A stretch of 64,000 nt of DNA, from the NCBI GenBank assembly GCA_964544885.1, contig CAZJDX010000011.1, forward strand, positions 35,073 through 99,072, given 5' to 3'. This DNA comes from QQVM01 sp964544885 (GTDB lineage: Bacteria > Bacteroidota > Bacteroidia > AKYH767-A > 2013-40CM-41-45). The number at the start of each line of letters is the position of its first letter. Within the stretch, counting starts at the first letter, position 1. Under the pieces are notes generated by a model. That model was not told the origin of the DNA. It was given only the letters and a program-made list of their open reading frames with translations, and did not search any database. Shown in pieces: positions 16,927 through 24,452 of the stretch. The position numbers and the translations under genes are program-made.

Positions 16927-16934
16927 TAAATTTG
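16927..16934 (+). promoter_or_regulatory. -7 element TAAATTTG for the HMG-CoA lyase-like gene
   Basis: Exact TAnnTTTG match 76 bases before the ATG at 17010, forming a divergent promoter pair with the TPR gene element. Confidence 0.4.
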
Positions 16935-17009
16935 AAGCCTCATCGGGTGAACATTTCCGTCTTTTTTAGGTGAAAGGGAAGCTTGCCTGAATAAATCAGG
17001 AATTCAATA

Positions 17010-17867
17010 ATGCCGGATAGTATTAAAATTATCGAATGCCCCCGGGATGCCATGCAGGGATGGAAGGAGTTTATTCCCACACAAGATAAGATTGCCTACC
17101 TGAACCTGCTGCTGAAAGCGGGCTTCGACACCCTTGATTTCGGAAGCTTCGTTTCTCACCAGTTGATTCCTCAGTTGAAGGATACCGCCGAGGTACTTTC
17201 CGGGCTCGAATTAGAGGGATCAGACACAAAACTGTTGGCGATTGTAGCTAATCTTCGTGGCGCCAGAGAAGCCTGTGCTTTCGACGAGATAACATACCTG
17301 GGTTTTCCATTCTCTGTTTCTGAAGAATTTCAGAAAAGGAATACGAACTCCACCATTGCGGAATCCCTTCAACGGGTAGAGGAAATTCAACACGAAGTCG
17401 GCAAATCTGATAAGAAGCTGGTCATCTACATTTCCATGGGTTTTGGAAACCCCTATGGTGAACCCTGGAGCGCCGAACTGGTCAGCCTTTGGGTAAAACG
17501 GCTGGCACAAATGGGTATCCGCATCATCGCTCTTTCCGATACTATCGGGGTGAGTAATCCTGATAATATCAGCCAACTCTTTACTCACCTCATCCCTGAG
17601 ATCCCTGAAGTAGAATTCGGTGCCCATCTTCATTCACACCGGAGCAGCTGGATGGAAAAGATAAGCGCAGCCTATGCAAGCGGATGCCGCCGCTTCGACA
17701 GCGCAATGAAAGGTGTCGGGGGCTGCCCCATGGCAAAAGATAAACTGGTTGGGAATCTGGCTACCGAAGACCTGGTTAGTTATTTTTCTGACAAACTGGA
17801 TCTGAAACTCAATACTGAGTATTTCAACAGATCACTGGCCATGGCATCCAGAATCTTCCATGACTGA
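17010..17867 (+). CDS. Hydroxymethylglutaryl-CoA lyase-like protein
   Basis: A 285-residue HMGL/DRE-TIM-barrel protein. The N-terminal Glu-Cys-Pro-Arg-Asp-Ala-Met-Gln corresponds to the family's Val-Gly-Pro-Arg-Asp-Gly-Leu-Gln with the catalytic Arg and metal-binding Asp. Later come the metal-binding His pair in His-Leu-His-Ser-His and the signature Gly-Gly-Cys-Pro-Met-Ala with its catalytic cysteine, followed by Gly-Asn-Leu-Ala-Thr-Glu-Asp. These favour the lyase that cleaves HMG-CoA to acetoacetate and acetyl-CoA in leucine breakdown over isopropylmalate synthase-type relatives. No other leucine-degradation gene is adjacent, so the pathway link is inferred from family only. Confidence 0.87.
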   Translation: MPDSIKIIECPRDAMQGWKEFIPTQDKIAYLNLLLKAGFDTLDFGSFVSHQLIPQLKDTAEVLSGLELEGSDTKLLAIVANLRGAREACAFDEITYLGFPFSVSEEFQKRNTNSTIAESLQRVEEIQHEVGKSDKKLVIYISMGFGNPYGEPWSAELVSLWVKRLAQMGIRIIALSDTIGVSNPDNISQLFTHLIPEIPEVEFGAHLHSHRSSWMEKISAAYASGCRRFDSAMKGVGGCPMAKDKLVGNLATEDLVSYFSDKLDLKLNTEYFNRSLAMASRIFHD

Positions 17868-18180
17868 AATGCAGAGGAATTTTTATCCGCCCTTGATGGC
17901 AGAAACCCCAATGTTTGCAGCCATTTCATGAACTCATCTTATGAATTTGTTGCAGATTATTATCCTGACAATTGGATCAGATGTCTTTACCGCAACCAGA
18001 GTTCAGCTCTGGCTTAGCTTTTTGAGAACCAAAAGGATTGATTTTCTTATCGCTCCGAAATAAATTTTTAGGATTAGGCATTTAAATCCAAAACGCTTTC
18101 TTGAAAAGCTATGAGACATCAATGATTCATTAGATGCATAGGTCTTCGGAATTCTGATAGATCTTAAGTTCAAGGCAAGT

Positions 18181-18403
18181 GACGGCCTTATTTTATCCGG
18201 TTTTTGATGCGCAGCAAAGGGCGAACAGCCGAAGGAGAAGCTCCGAGCTTGCGAGGAGATCACTCCGCAGGCCGTCCTTTGCAAGCAGAAAAAATTCCGA
18301 AGGAAAGGAGAAAATAAAGCCTTGATCTTTTCCCTGCCTGCGTGCCTTGCAATCGGCAGGCAGGTTTGTTTCTTTCTTTTCCATCAAGGGAAAAGAAAGA
18401 AAA
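18181..18403. repeat. Structured intergenic element with nested inverted repeats
   Basis: Several inverted repeats are packed together: GACGGCC (18181-18187) with GGCCGTC (18270-18276); GCAAAGG (18214-18220) with CCTTTGC (18276-18282); AAGCTC (18238-18243) with GAGCTT (18245-18250); CCTGCCTGC (18333-18341) with GCAGGCAGG (18356-18364); and a perfect 14-base stem, 18369-18382 with 18389-18402, around a 6-base loop. The design resembles dispersed intergenic elements I associate with Bacteroidota genomes, but only one copy lies in this window, so repeat status is inferred. Confidence 0.45.
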
Positions 18404-18640
18404 TGATAAAATCTATTCTGTGTTAGCATGGCTATTATCCGCCTTTGAGGGCTTTTGTGGAACCAAATTCTTAACCTATAAATTTTTTCTGTCACAATGA
18501 TTGGGATGAATATGTAATAAACAGCCATGAATTGTATTGGATCAGCACTAACAAATTTTAGTTTGATGCGTCTAAAGTCATAGGTCTGCTCAAATTATTC
18601 CGGGGCGTTTAAAATTGACTACCTGATCTCTTTACCTCAT

Positions 18641-18672
18641 TTGAAATGGATTCGCTTTTTCTGCTAATTTTG
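18641..18672 (+). promoter_or_regulatory. Bacteroidota-type promoter for the DSL-helix gene
   Basis: TTG at 18641-18643, a 21-base spacer, then TAATTTTG at 18665-18672. This is the most complete -33/-7 pair seen in the window; the leader would be about 90 bases. Confidence 0.5.
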
Positions 18673-18767
18673 CAAGTCTAAATTGGTTTTAATGCAGCCT
18701 TTCCGGCAAAAGTGCCGGCGGCTCCATGAGTTATAAATAAACACGATTGTTTTACGTTTCGAACCCA

Positions 18768-20951
18768 ATGTATTTACTGCGTCATTTTTGCCTCCGATTC
18801 ATACTTATTCTGGTCTCCCTTGGCTTTTTATCGGGGACGGTCATTGCCCAACATAGCGGCAGGGTACTGATCAATGGAAAGATCCGCAAGGCGAACAAAC
18901 CCGAAGGAGGAGTCACCATTCAGGTAAGCAGTCCGGGGAGTCCGGGTCAGACACTGGTTTCAAAAGAGAATGGCAGCTTTAATATCAATCTGGATTTTCA
19001 GAATGAATACATCATCACATTCACAAAACCCGGACTGGTTTCCAAGAGTGTTGAATTTAACACCAAGGTTCCGCCGCAGGAACTGGACATAATCATCCAG
19101 ACGGAATTTAACATCGACTTGTTTGAAGACGTTGCCGGGGTAAGCAGGAGTACAGCCATGAATAAACCGGTGGCAAAGTATTCATATAATCCTACCTATG
19201 AAGATTTTCTTTTTGACGCGGAGTATTCCAGGCAGATAAAATCCGAGCAGGAGCTTGCGAGAAAGGATGCGGAGGAGATCAGAAGACAGCAGGAAAAGGC
19301 AAGACTCGATTCGTTGAATAAAATCTGGAACGATTCGCTTGTCAGGGTCAAGGAAAAGGAGGCTCAGTTGCTTGCGCAAAAGGCGGAGCAGGACCGGTTG
19401 AAGAAACAACAAGAGCAGGCCCGGCTTGATTCTATTGCCAGAGCAAGAGCGGAGGCTCAAAGCAGGGCGGAGGCGGAAGCAAGGGAAAAGACACGGCAGG
19501 ATAGTCTCTATCAGGCCGAATTGAAAGCAAAGGCGCTGGCTGAAGCCAGAGAAAAAGCACTCAAAGATTCGCTCTCCAGGGCTGAGGCGGAAGCAGCAAG
19601 ACAAAAAGCCCTGGCGGAAGCAAGAGAAAAATCCAGGCAGGATTCTGTCGCAAAGGCGCAGGCCGAACAAGAACGAAAGGATTCTCTTGCAAGGGCCAGG
19701 GCGGAAGCGGAGGTAAAGGCTAAAGCGGAAGCGGAAGCAAGAGCCATCGAAAAAGCAAGACAGGATTCTGTCGCAAGGAGCATGGCGGAAGCAGCAGCAA
19801 GGGAAAAGTTTGTAAAAGACTCACTGATCAGAGCGGAAGCTGAAGCGGAGAAACAAAAACTGAAAGCAGAAGCGGATGCAAGACGACTCGAGGAGGCAAG
19901 AAAAGATTCACTGTTGAAAGCAAAACTGGCAGAAGAAGCCAGGATCAGGGCTGAACAGGATTCACTCAGCAAAATTGAGCAGGACAAACTTGCCGCTGAA
20001 CAGGCAAGAAAAGATTCGCTGGCGGCCCTTGCCGCGGCTCGTGCAGCCGCCGAGCAGGCAAGAAAGGATTCACTGCAAAAGGCTGAGTTTGCAGAAAAAG
20101 AGAGACTGAAAGCGGAGGCAGAAGCCAGAGCAAAAGCCGAAGCGGAACGCTTAGCGAAAGAGCAGGCACGAAAGGATTCGCTTGCCCTGATTGCTGAGAA
20201 CGAAAACCGGCGCAAGAAAGAGATAGCGGATAGCATGGCAGCCGCGAACGAAAAAGCCAGACTGCTGGCCAGGGAAGCGGAGCAATTGAGGAGAGATTCA
20301 ATGGCAAAGGCAGAAGCAGACGCACAGGCAAAAGCCCTGGCGGAGGCAAAACTGAAAGAGGAGGAAGCAGCCCGGAAAAAAGCGATAGAAGAGGAATCCA
20401 GGCTGGCTGCACAGAAACTGAAGGAGGAGGAACTGGCCCGTCAGAAGGAACTAGCTGAAAAACAAAAACAGGAGGAGGAAGCCAAGGCAAAAGCGGATGC
20501 TGAACAGAAGGCCAGAGCCGAAAGTGAGAGACTTGCCAGGCTTGCCGCTGAAAAAGCATATCAGGATTCTCTGGCCACCGCCCACAAACTGCAACAGGAA
20601 AAGCTCGATGAAGAAAGAAGATTGAAAGCCCTGGCTGAGATCGAAGAGAAGAAAAAACTTCTTGCCAAAGCAGGAGAAACGGAAACGAAAACCAAGGTTA
20701 ACCCGAAACCGGTCGCCGCTGTCCCAAAGATCATCGATTCCGATTACAGGGAAGGTATCACGGAAGAAACGATAAACGAATCAAACCGTACCATCCACAG
20801 AACTGTTGTCAAGATCCAGGGTAGTACCGTAAATTATCAAAAGATAGTCTATACCTGGGGTGGAATATTCTTCTTCAAGAATGATAATAATATTACGGAA
20901 CTTCTGTTCAATCAGGAGATCAAAAATGCCAAGACCATCCTGAATAAATAG
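18768..20951 (+). CDS. Secreted protein: regulatory-like domain plus very long charged helix with DSL stripe
   Basis: A 727-residue protein starting at the ATG at 18768 (the frame extends to a TTG at 18747). Residues 1-28 are a signal peptide ending Ile-Ala-Gln. Residues ~30-105 look like a CarboxypepD-regulatory/Ig-like domain. From ~160 to ~650 the chain is almost entirely Ala, Glu, Lys, Arg, Gln and Asp, a continuous charged helix of some 490 residues. Within it Asp-Ser-(Leu/Val/Ile/Met) recurs 16 times between residues 181 and 510, with spacing of 18 the commonest. A ~75-residue C-terminal domain follows, with Ser-Thr-Val-Asn-Tyr and Thr-Trp-Gly-Gly-Ile-Phe-Phe-Phe strands. Such a chain could span the periplasm like TolA or act as a rigid spacer; this is inference. 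Confidence 0.8.
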   Translation: MYLLRHFCLRFILILVSLGFLSGTVIAQHSGRVLINGKIRKANKPEGGVTIQVSSPGSPGQTLVSKENGSFNINLDFQNEYIITFTKPGLVSKSVEFNTKVPPQELDIIIQTEFNIDLFEDVAGVSRSTAMNKPVAKYSYNPTYEDFLFDAEYSRQIKSEQELARKDAEEIRRQQEKARLDSLNKIWNDSLVRVKEKEAQLLAQKAEQDRLKKQQEQARLDSIARARAEAQSRAEAEAREKTRQDSLYQAELKAKALAEAREKALKDSLSRAEAEAARQKALAEAREKSRQDSVAKAQAEQERKDSLARARAEAEVKAKAEAEARAIEKARQDSVARSMAEAAAREKFVKDSLIRAEAEAEKQKLKAEADARRLEEARKDSLLKAKLAEEARIRAEQDSLSKIEQDKLAAEQARKDSLAALAAARAAAEQARKDSLQKAEFAEKERLKAEAEARAKAEAERLAKEQARKDSLALIAENENRRKKEIADSMAAANEKARLLAREAEQLRRDSMAKAEADAQAKALAEAKLKEEEAARKKAIEEESRLAAQKLKEEELARQKELAEKQKQEEEAKAKADAEQKARAESERLARLAAEKAYQDSLATAHKLQQEKLDEERRLKALAEIEEKKKLLAKAGETETKTKVNPKPVAAVPKIIDSDYREGITEETINESNRTIHRTVVKIQGSTVNYQKIVYTWGGIFFFKNDNNITELLFNQEIKNAKTILNK

Positions 20952-21091
20952 GCGGTTTCATCTCCGTCTGTCCCGGAATCCCTTTCGCGCTGCTGAAAAA
21001 ATGTCAAGTGGAATATTCTTCCGCGACTTTTTGACCTGTCCTGTCCTTATTTAAGGTCAATTTGACTTTTATTTTCTGGCAAATTTTTTCA

Positions 21092-21117
21092 TTTCAGTAC
21101 TGGCACAGTACTTGAAA
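21092..21117 (+). promoter_or_regulatory. Inverted repeat/operator-like site upstream of hsp20
   Basis: TTTCAGTACT (21092-21101) and AGTACTTGAAA (21107-21117) are inverted copies with one extra base, separated by five bases. The same stretch also reads TGGCAC-N5-TTGAA (21101-21116), which matches a sigma-54 site except for the nearly invariant C of the -12 element. Either a heat-shock repressor operator or a degenerate sigma-54 promoter is possible. Confidence 0.4.
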
Positions 21118-21139
21118 TTTCTCTTGAAAATTTTAAAAC

Positions 21140-21145
21140 AGGAGG
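21140..21145 (+). promoter_or_regulatory. Strong Shine-Dalgarno AGGAGG for hsp20
   Basis: AGGAGG with a 4-base A spacer to the ATG at 21150. Perfect SD sites are uncommon in this window, suggesting high translation of this stress gene. Confidence 0.7.
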
Positions 21146-21149
21146 AAAA

Positions 21150-21602
21150 ATGACACTCGTAAAATTTAAAAACAACAACTTGTTCGGAAGAGAATCTTAT
21201 GTCCCATCGATCTTTTCCGATTTCTTCGGCGACTACCTGAATAATGATGTGATGTTACGTAATGTTCGGCCTGCTGTTCCGGCCTGCAACATTCACGAGA
21301 GCGAAAAGAATTTCGCCATCGAACTGGCAGTACCGGGTATGCAGAAAAGCGACTTCCACATAGAAGTTGAAAATGGAGTACTTACCATCAGTGCTGAAAA
21401 GAAAGAAGAGAAAAGCGATGAGAAAGTGAACTACACACGTAAGGAATTCTCCTACGCATCGTTCAAGCGCTCCTTCACACTACCTGAAACAGTGAATGCG
21501 GAAAATATCTCTGCAAGCTATGAAAACGGAGTTCTCGCGCTCAGTCTTCCTAAAAAAGAAGAAAGTAAAAGCAAGGCTGCGAGAGAAGTGAAGGTTTCCT
21601 GA
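21150..21602 (+). CDS. Small heat-shock protein, Hsp20/alpha-crystallin family
   Basis: ATP-independent holdase chaperone that binds unfolding proteins. The 150 residues contain a short N-terminal arm with Phe-Ser-Asp-Phe-Phe, the alpha-crystallin domain from ~45 (Pro-Ala-Cys-Asn-Ile-His-Glu-Ser, then Glu-Leu-Ala-Val-Pro-Gly) and the hallmark Ala-x-Tyr-x-Asn-Gly-Val-Leu near 125, followed by the Leu-Ser-Leu-Pro-Lys segment and a Lys-rich tail. Regulation appears specific: an inverted repeat in the promoter region, a perfect SD and a strong terminator make it a self-contained transcription unit. Confidence 0.93.
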   Translation: MTLVKFKNNNLFGRESYVPSIFSDFFGDYLNNDVMLRNVRPAVPACNIHESEKNFAIELAVPGMQKSDFHIEVENGVLTISAEKKEEKSDEKVNYTRKEFSYASFKRSFTLPETVNAENISASYENGVLALSLPKKEESKSKAAREVKVS

Positions 21603-21744
21603 ACCAGACCTGTCATTTCATGTAGCGCATGCTGAATTAGCCGTCCCTGGTTAAGACGGAACATGAATGCTGCTGATTATTGTGATGAGAGACTCATCGA
21701 AGATTCTGTTGAAGGGTCTCTGTCTTGTTTCATTTGTTGAATGG

Positions 21745-21780
21745 TGCGACCTGTGAAATTCTCCGGGTCGCATTTTTTTT
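21745..21780 (+). terminator. Rho-independent terminator downstream of hsp20
   Basis: TGCGACC (21745-21751) pairs with GGTCGCA (21766-21772), followed by eight T. It lies 143 bases after the hsp20 stop and before surE. Confidence 0.8.
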
Positions 21781-21828
21781 GACCTTCTGCTTGTAGCGCC
21801 TCAGCTCAGATGTGAATTCCAAATTAAC

Positions 21829-21836
21829 TACCTTCG
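21829..21836 (+). promoter_or_regulatory. Candidate -7 element TACCTTCG before surE
   Basis: One-base variant of TAnnTTTG, 42 bases before the surE ATG. Same octamer as before prmC and mpl. Confidence 0.4.
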
Positions 21837-21877
21837 CGGTCTTTGGAAATGCAGTTTTTAGTAACATCGAAATAAAA

Positions 21878-22666
21878 ATGAGTAAATCGTCTGTTAACGA
21901 TCGTCCTGTCATTCTGGTAACAAATGATGATGGTATCACTGCTCCGGGCTTGCACGCGCTGGTCGAAGCCGTTCAGGACCTGGGTGAGATCGTGGTGGTT
22001 GCGCCTGACAGTCCACAGTCAGGAATGGGGCATGCCATCACTATTAATCACCCATTGCGCCTTGATAAAGTGGATGTACACGGAAACCATAAGTGGTTTC
22101 AGAGCAGTGGTACTCCGGTAGATTGTGTGAAGCTGGCCATTGATAAGATCCTTCATCGGAAACCTGATCTTTGTGTTTCCGGAATAAATCACGGTTCGAA
22201 CTCATCCATTAATGTCATCTATTCAGGTACCATGTCAGCCGCTATGGAAGGAGCGATTGAGGGCATCCCTTCCATCGGTTTCTCTTTGTTGAACTATTCA
22301 CTGGAAGCTGATTTCACCGCTGCAAAGCGAGTGGCCAGAACCGTCGCCATAAATACACTGAAAAATGGCTTGCCCTCCGGTTCCTTGTTGAATGTAAATA
22401 TTCCGAATCTGGCACTGGATGAGATTAAAGGAATTAAAGTTTGCCGTCAGGCTATGGCAAAGTGGAGAGAAGAATTTGATGAACGACTCGACCCGAATAA
22501 AAGAAAATATTACTGGCTTACCGGCAGGTTTGTAAACCAGGACAAAGGCGAAGACACAGACGAATGGGCTTTGTCTAACGGTTATGTTTCCCTTGTACCG
22601 GTGCAATACGACTTCACGGCACATCACGCCATTCCTTTTCTCAATGCCGTAAATTATGAGCTTTAA
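21878..22666 (+). CDS. surE: 5'/3'-nucleotidase SurE
   Basis: Metal-dependent phosphatase acting on nucleoside 5'- and 3'-monophosphates, cytoplasmic. The N-terminal Val-Thr-Asn-Asp-Asp-Gly-Ile (metal-binding Asp pair) starts the Rossmann-like core; Ala-Pro-Asp-Ser-Pro-Gln-Ser-Gly-Met-Gly, Ser-Gly-Thr-Pro-Val-Asp-Cys-Val and Ser-Gly-Ile-Asn-His-Gly-Ser-Asn complete the active site. The ATG at 21878 gives 262 residues; an upstream ATG at 21812 lies before the promoter element and is unlikely. Two tiny membrane genes and lpxB follow with overlapping or near-touching ends, forming one operon. Confidence 0.95.
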   Translation: MSKSSVNDRPVILVTNDDGITAPGLHALVEAVQDLGEIVVVAPDSPQSGMGHAITINHPLRLDKVDVHGNHKWFQSSGTPVDCVKLAIDKILHRKPDLCVSGINHGSNSSINVIYSGTMSAAMEGAIEGIPSIGFSLLNYSLEADFTAAKRVARTVAINTLKNGLPSGSLLNVNIPNLALDEIKGIKVCRQAMAKWREEFDERLDPNKRKYYWLTGRFVNQDKGEDTDEWALSNGYVSLVPVQYDFTAHHAIPFLNAVNYEL

Positions 22667-22958
22667 CAGGTTGACAAAGGATTCATTTCTTCTTGGATTG
22701 CTGGGCGGCACCGCGTCACTTTTTTTCTTTATCATGTTCATTTCTTTCATCCGGAAGATGGTTACCCTTTCCATGAATGATCCAACCCTGTTTGCTTCAC
22801 CAAGAACGGAGTTACTCGCCGTTACACTTAATGTTGTCTTGTTCCGTTTTCTTGTCTTGCGGTTTAACCGGGAGAAAACAGGAAAAGGAGTACTCTTTAT
22901 CACCGTGATGATTACCTTTGCCTATCTCTTCCTTAATTCAGATTTTCGAATAGCCTGA
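22656..22958 (+). CDS. Small three-TM membrane protein X1 in the surE-lpxB operon
   Basis: A 100-residue protein that overlaps the end of surE by 11 bases. Three hydrophobic segments are visible (about 10-32, 52-68, 78-95) joined by short basic loops including Phe-Ile-Arg-Lys and Arg-Glu-Lys-Thr-Gly. I do not recognise the family. Its layout and several positions match the next gene, suggesting an old tandem duplication. Tight coupling to surE and lpxB supports it being real. Confidence 0.75.
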   Translation: MSFNRLTKDSFLLGLLGGTASLFFFIMFISFIRKMVTLSMNDPTLFASPRTELLAVTLNVVLFRFLVLRFNREKTGKGVLFITVMITFAYLFLNSDFRIA

Positions 22959-22963
22959 TCCTC

Positions 22964-23254
22964 ATGAAAGACTGGAGCAATACGATGCTAACCGGATTCA
23001 TAGCCGGAATTCTTACTCCGCTTATCGCCTTCAGATCCTACGTGTATTTTTTCAGAAAGGAGGAATCCCTTTCCGAAGTGCTGCAAGGTTTCATCACCAG
23101 AAATGTCCATACTCATGTCATAAGTCTTTCTGTTATCCCAAACCTTCTTGTTTTCTTTCTGTTTCTCTGGTCCTCCAGAGAACGCTCATCCAACGGTGTT
23201 ATCGGTGCAACAATACTGTACGCCTTGACAGTAGCAATTCTGATTCTTATCTGA
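22964..23254 (+). CDS. Small three-TM membrane protein X2 in the surE-lpxB operon
   Basis: A 96-residue membrane protein starting 5 bases after X1 and overlapping the lpxB start by one base (TGATG). Three hydrophobic segments (about 8-30, 50-68, 76-95); the first is followed by Phe-Phe-Arg-Lys and the second by Arg-Glu-Arg-Ser-Ser-Asn-Gly-Val-Ile, each aligning with the corresponding loop of X1. No known family is recognised. Its position directly coupled to lpxB suggests, without proving, a role near lipid A synthesis at the inner membrane. Confidence 0.75.
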   Translation: MKDWSNTMLTGFIAGILTPLIAFRSYVYFFRKEESLSEVLQGFITRNVHTHVISLSVIPNLLVFFLFLWSSRERSSNGVIGATILYALTVAILILI

Positions 23255-24399
23255 TGCGGTATTATATCATATCCGGCGAGGCCTCCGGCGACCTGCACGG
23301 TTCCGCACTGATACGGGAATTGAAACTTCTCGATCCGGGAGCCGACTTCCGTGTCTGGGGTGGCGAACTGATGCGCGAACAGGGTGCTACCCTCGTAAAG
23401 CATTACAGGGATCTGGCTTTCATGGGATTTACCGAGGTGATACAAAACCTGGGTACCATTTTGGGAAACCTGTCCTTTTGTAAAAAAGATATACTGCAAT
23501 ACAATCCGGATGTATTAATTCTCATTGACTACCCCGGATTTAATCTGCGGATCGCAGAATTCGCTTCTCACAACAGGCTGAGAGTATTTTATTACATCTC
23601 ACCCCAGATATGGGCATGGAAACAATCGAGAGTAAAAAAGATAAAAAGGTTTGTGGAAAGAATGTTTGTGATCCTTCCTTTTGAAAAATCTTTTTATAAG
23701 AAGTTTGGAATGGATGTTGATTTTGTCGGACATCCTCTTCTTGATTCCATCGAACAGAAGCGTAAAGATTTTCTTTCGCCGGAGAAATTCCGGGAGTTGC
23801 ATGGATTGTCTTCAAAACCTCTCATCGCATTACTTCCCGGAAGCCGTAAGCAGGAGATCAGCGAGATGCTTCCTGAAATGATGTCGGTCATTCCCGATTT
23901 CCCCGGATTCCAGTTTGTCGTGGCCGCTGCTCCTTCTCAACCTGAATCTTTTTACAGCCAGGTCATGGCAGGAGTCAAGGCTCCCTTACTCGCCAATTGT
24001 ACCTATGAACTTCTTGCGCATTCACATGCTGCACTGGTAACTTCGGGAACCGCTACTCTTGAAACCGCTCTCCTCGGTACTCCTGAAGTGGTGTGTTATA
24101 AAGGAGGAAGGATTTCCTATATGATAGCCAGAAAACTGATCAGGGTGAAATACATTTCGCTGGTTAATCTGATCATGGACCGGAAGGTCGTTACGGAATT
24201 AATCCAGGATGACCTTACTACCGCCGGATTAAAAGAGGAACTGAATCTGCTCTTACAGGATACGGTGAGAGACAGGATAAAGGAAGACTACCGGGAACTT
24301 ATAGTAAAGCTGGGGGGTAGTGGAGCATCAGCGCTGACTGCAAAACTTATGCTTGATTATCTGAAATCTCCGGTAAGGCAGGAAGTATTCAATCCATGA
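23254..24399 (+). CDS. lpxB: Lipid-A-disaccharide synthase LpxB
   Basis: Inner-membrane-associated glycosyltransferase that joins UDP-diacylglucosamine to lipid X to form the lipid A disaccharide. The 381 residues have the N-terminal Ser-Gly-Glu-Ala-Ser-Gly-Asp-Leu-His-Gly motif, the Gly-Phe-Thr-Glu-Val segment, Ile-Ser-Pro-Gln-Ile-Trp-Ala-Trp-Lys, Leu-Pro-Gly-Ser-Arg-Lys-Gln-Glu-Ile and the Ser-Gly-Thr-Ala-Thr-Leu-Glu nucleotide-sugar loop. Length is normal. It is the last gene of the surE operon; comEC starts 53 bases later. Confidence 0.96.
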   Translation: MRYYIISGEASGDLHGSALIRELKLLDPGADFRVWGGELMREQGATLVKHYRDLAFMGFTEVIQNLGTILGNLSFCKKDILQYNPDVLILIDYPGFNLRIAEFASHNRLRVFYYISPQIWAWKQSRVKKIKRFVERMFVILPFEKSFYKKFGMDVDFVGHPLLDSIEQKRKDFLSPEKFRELHGLSSKPLIALLPGSRKQEISEMLPEMMSVIPDFPGFQFVVAAAPSQPESFYSQVMAGVKAPLLANCTYELLAHSHAALVTSGTATLETALLGTPEVVCYKGGRISYMIARKLIRVKYISLVNLIMDRKVVTELIQDDLTTAGLKEELNLLLQDTVRDRIKEDYRELIVKLGGSGASALTAKLMLDYLKSPVRQEVFNP

Positions 24400-24452
24400 T
24401 GGTTTTTATAAAATAAGACCTCATTCCCGTCCGGCATTTTTAAATTGGCCGG

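Larger units (their letters stand above)
17868..18767. other. 900-base gap with a structured element and a promoter
   Basis: No credible gene is seen. Short open frames around 18003-18528 on the minus strand are low-complexity by-products of the structured element at 18181-18403. The right end (18641-18672) carries a promoter for the coiled-helix gene. The stretch 17868-18180 shows nothing I can name. Confidence 0.5.

Noticed and set aside
18003..18528. Short minus-strand frames in the 900-base gap
   Set aside because: Low-complexity translations of inverted repeats, without start signals or domains.
19182..20559. Long minus-strand open frames opposite the helix gene
   Set aside because: They are by-products of the Ala/Glu/Lys-rich repeat; the plus-strand frame has a signal peptide, promoter and a C-terminal domain.
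21101..21116. Firm sigma-54 promoter call for hsp20
   Set aside because: The near-invariant C of the -12 element is an A, so it is reported only as a possibility.
22140..22210. tRNA-like 'GGTTCGAA' motif
   Set aside because: It lies inside surE with no cloverleaf; similar hits in dnaA are also coding. No tRNA gene was found.
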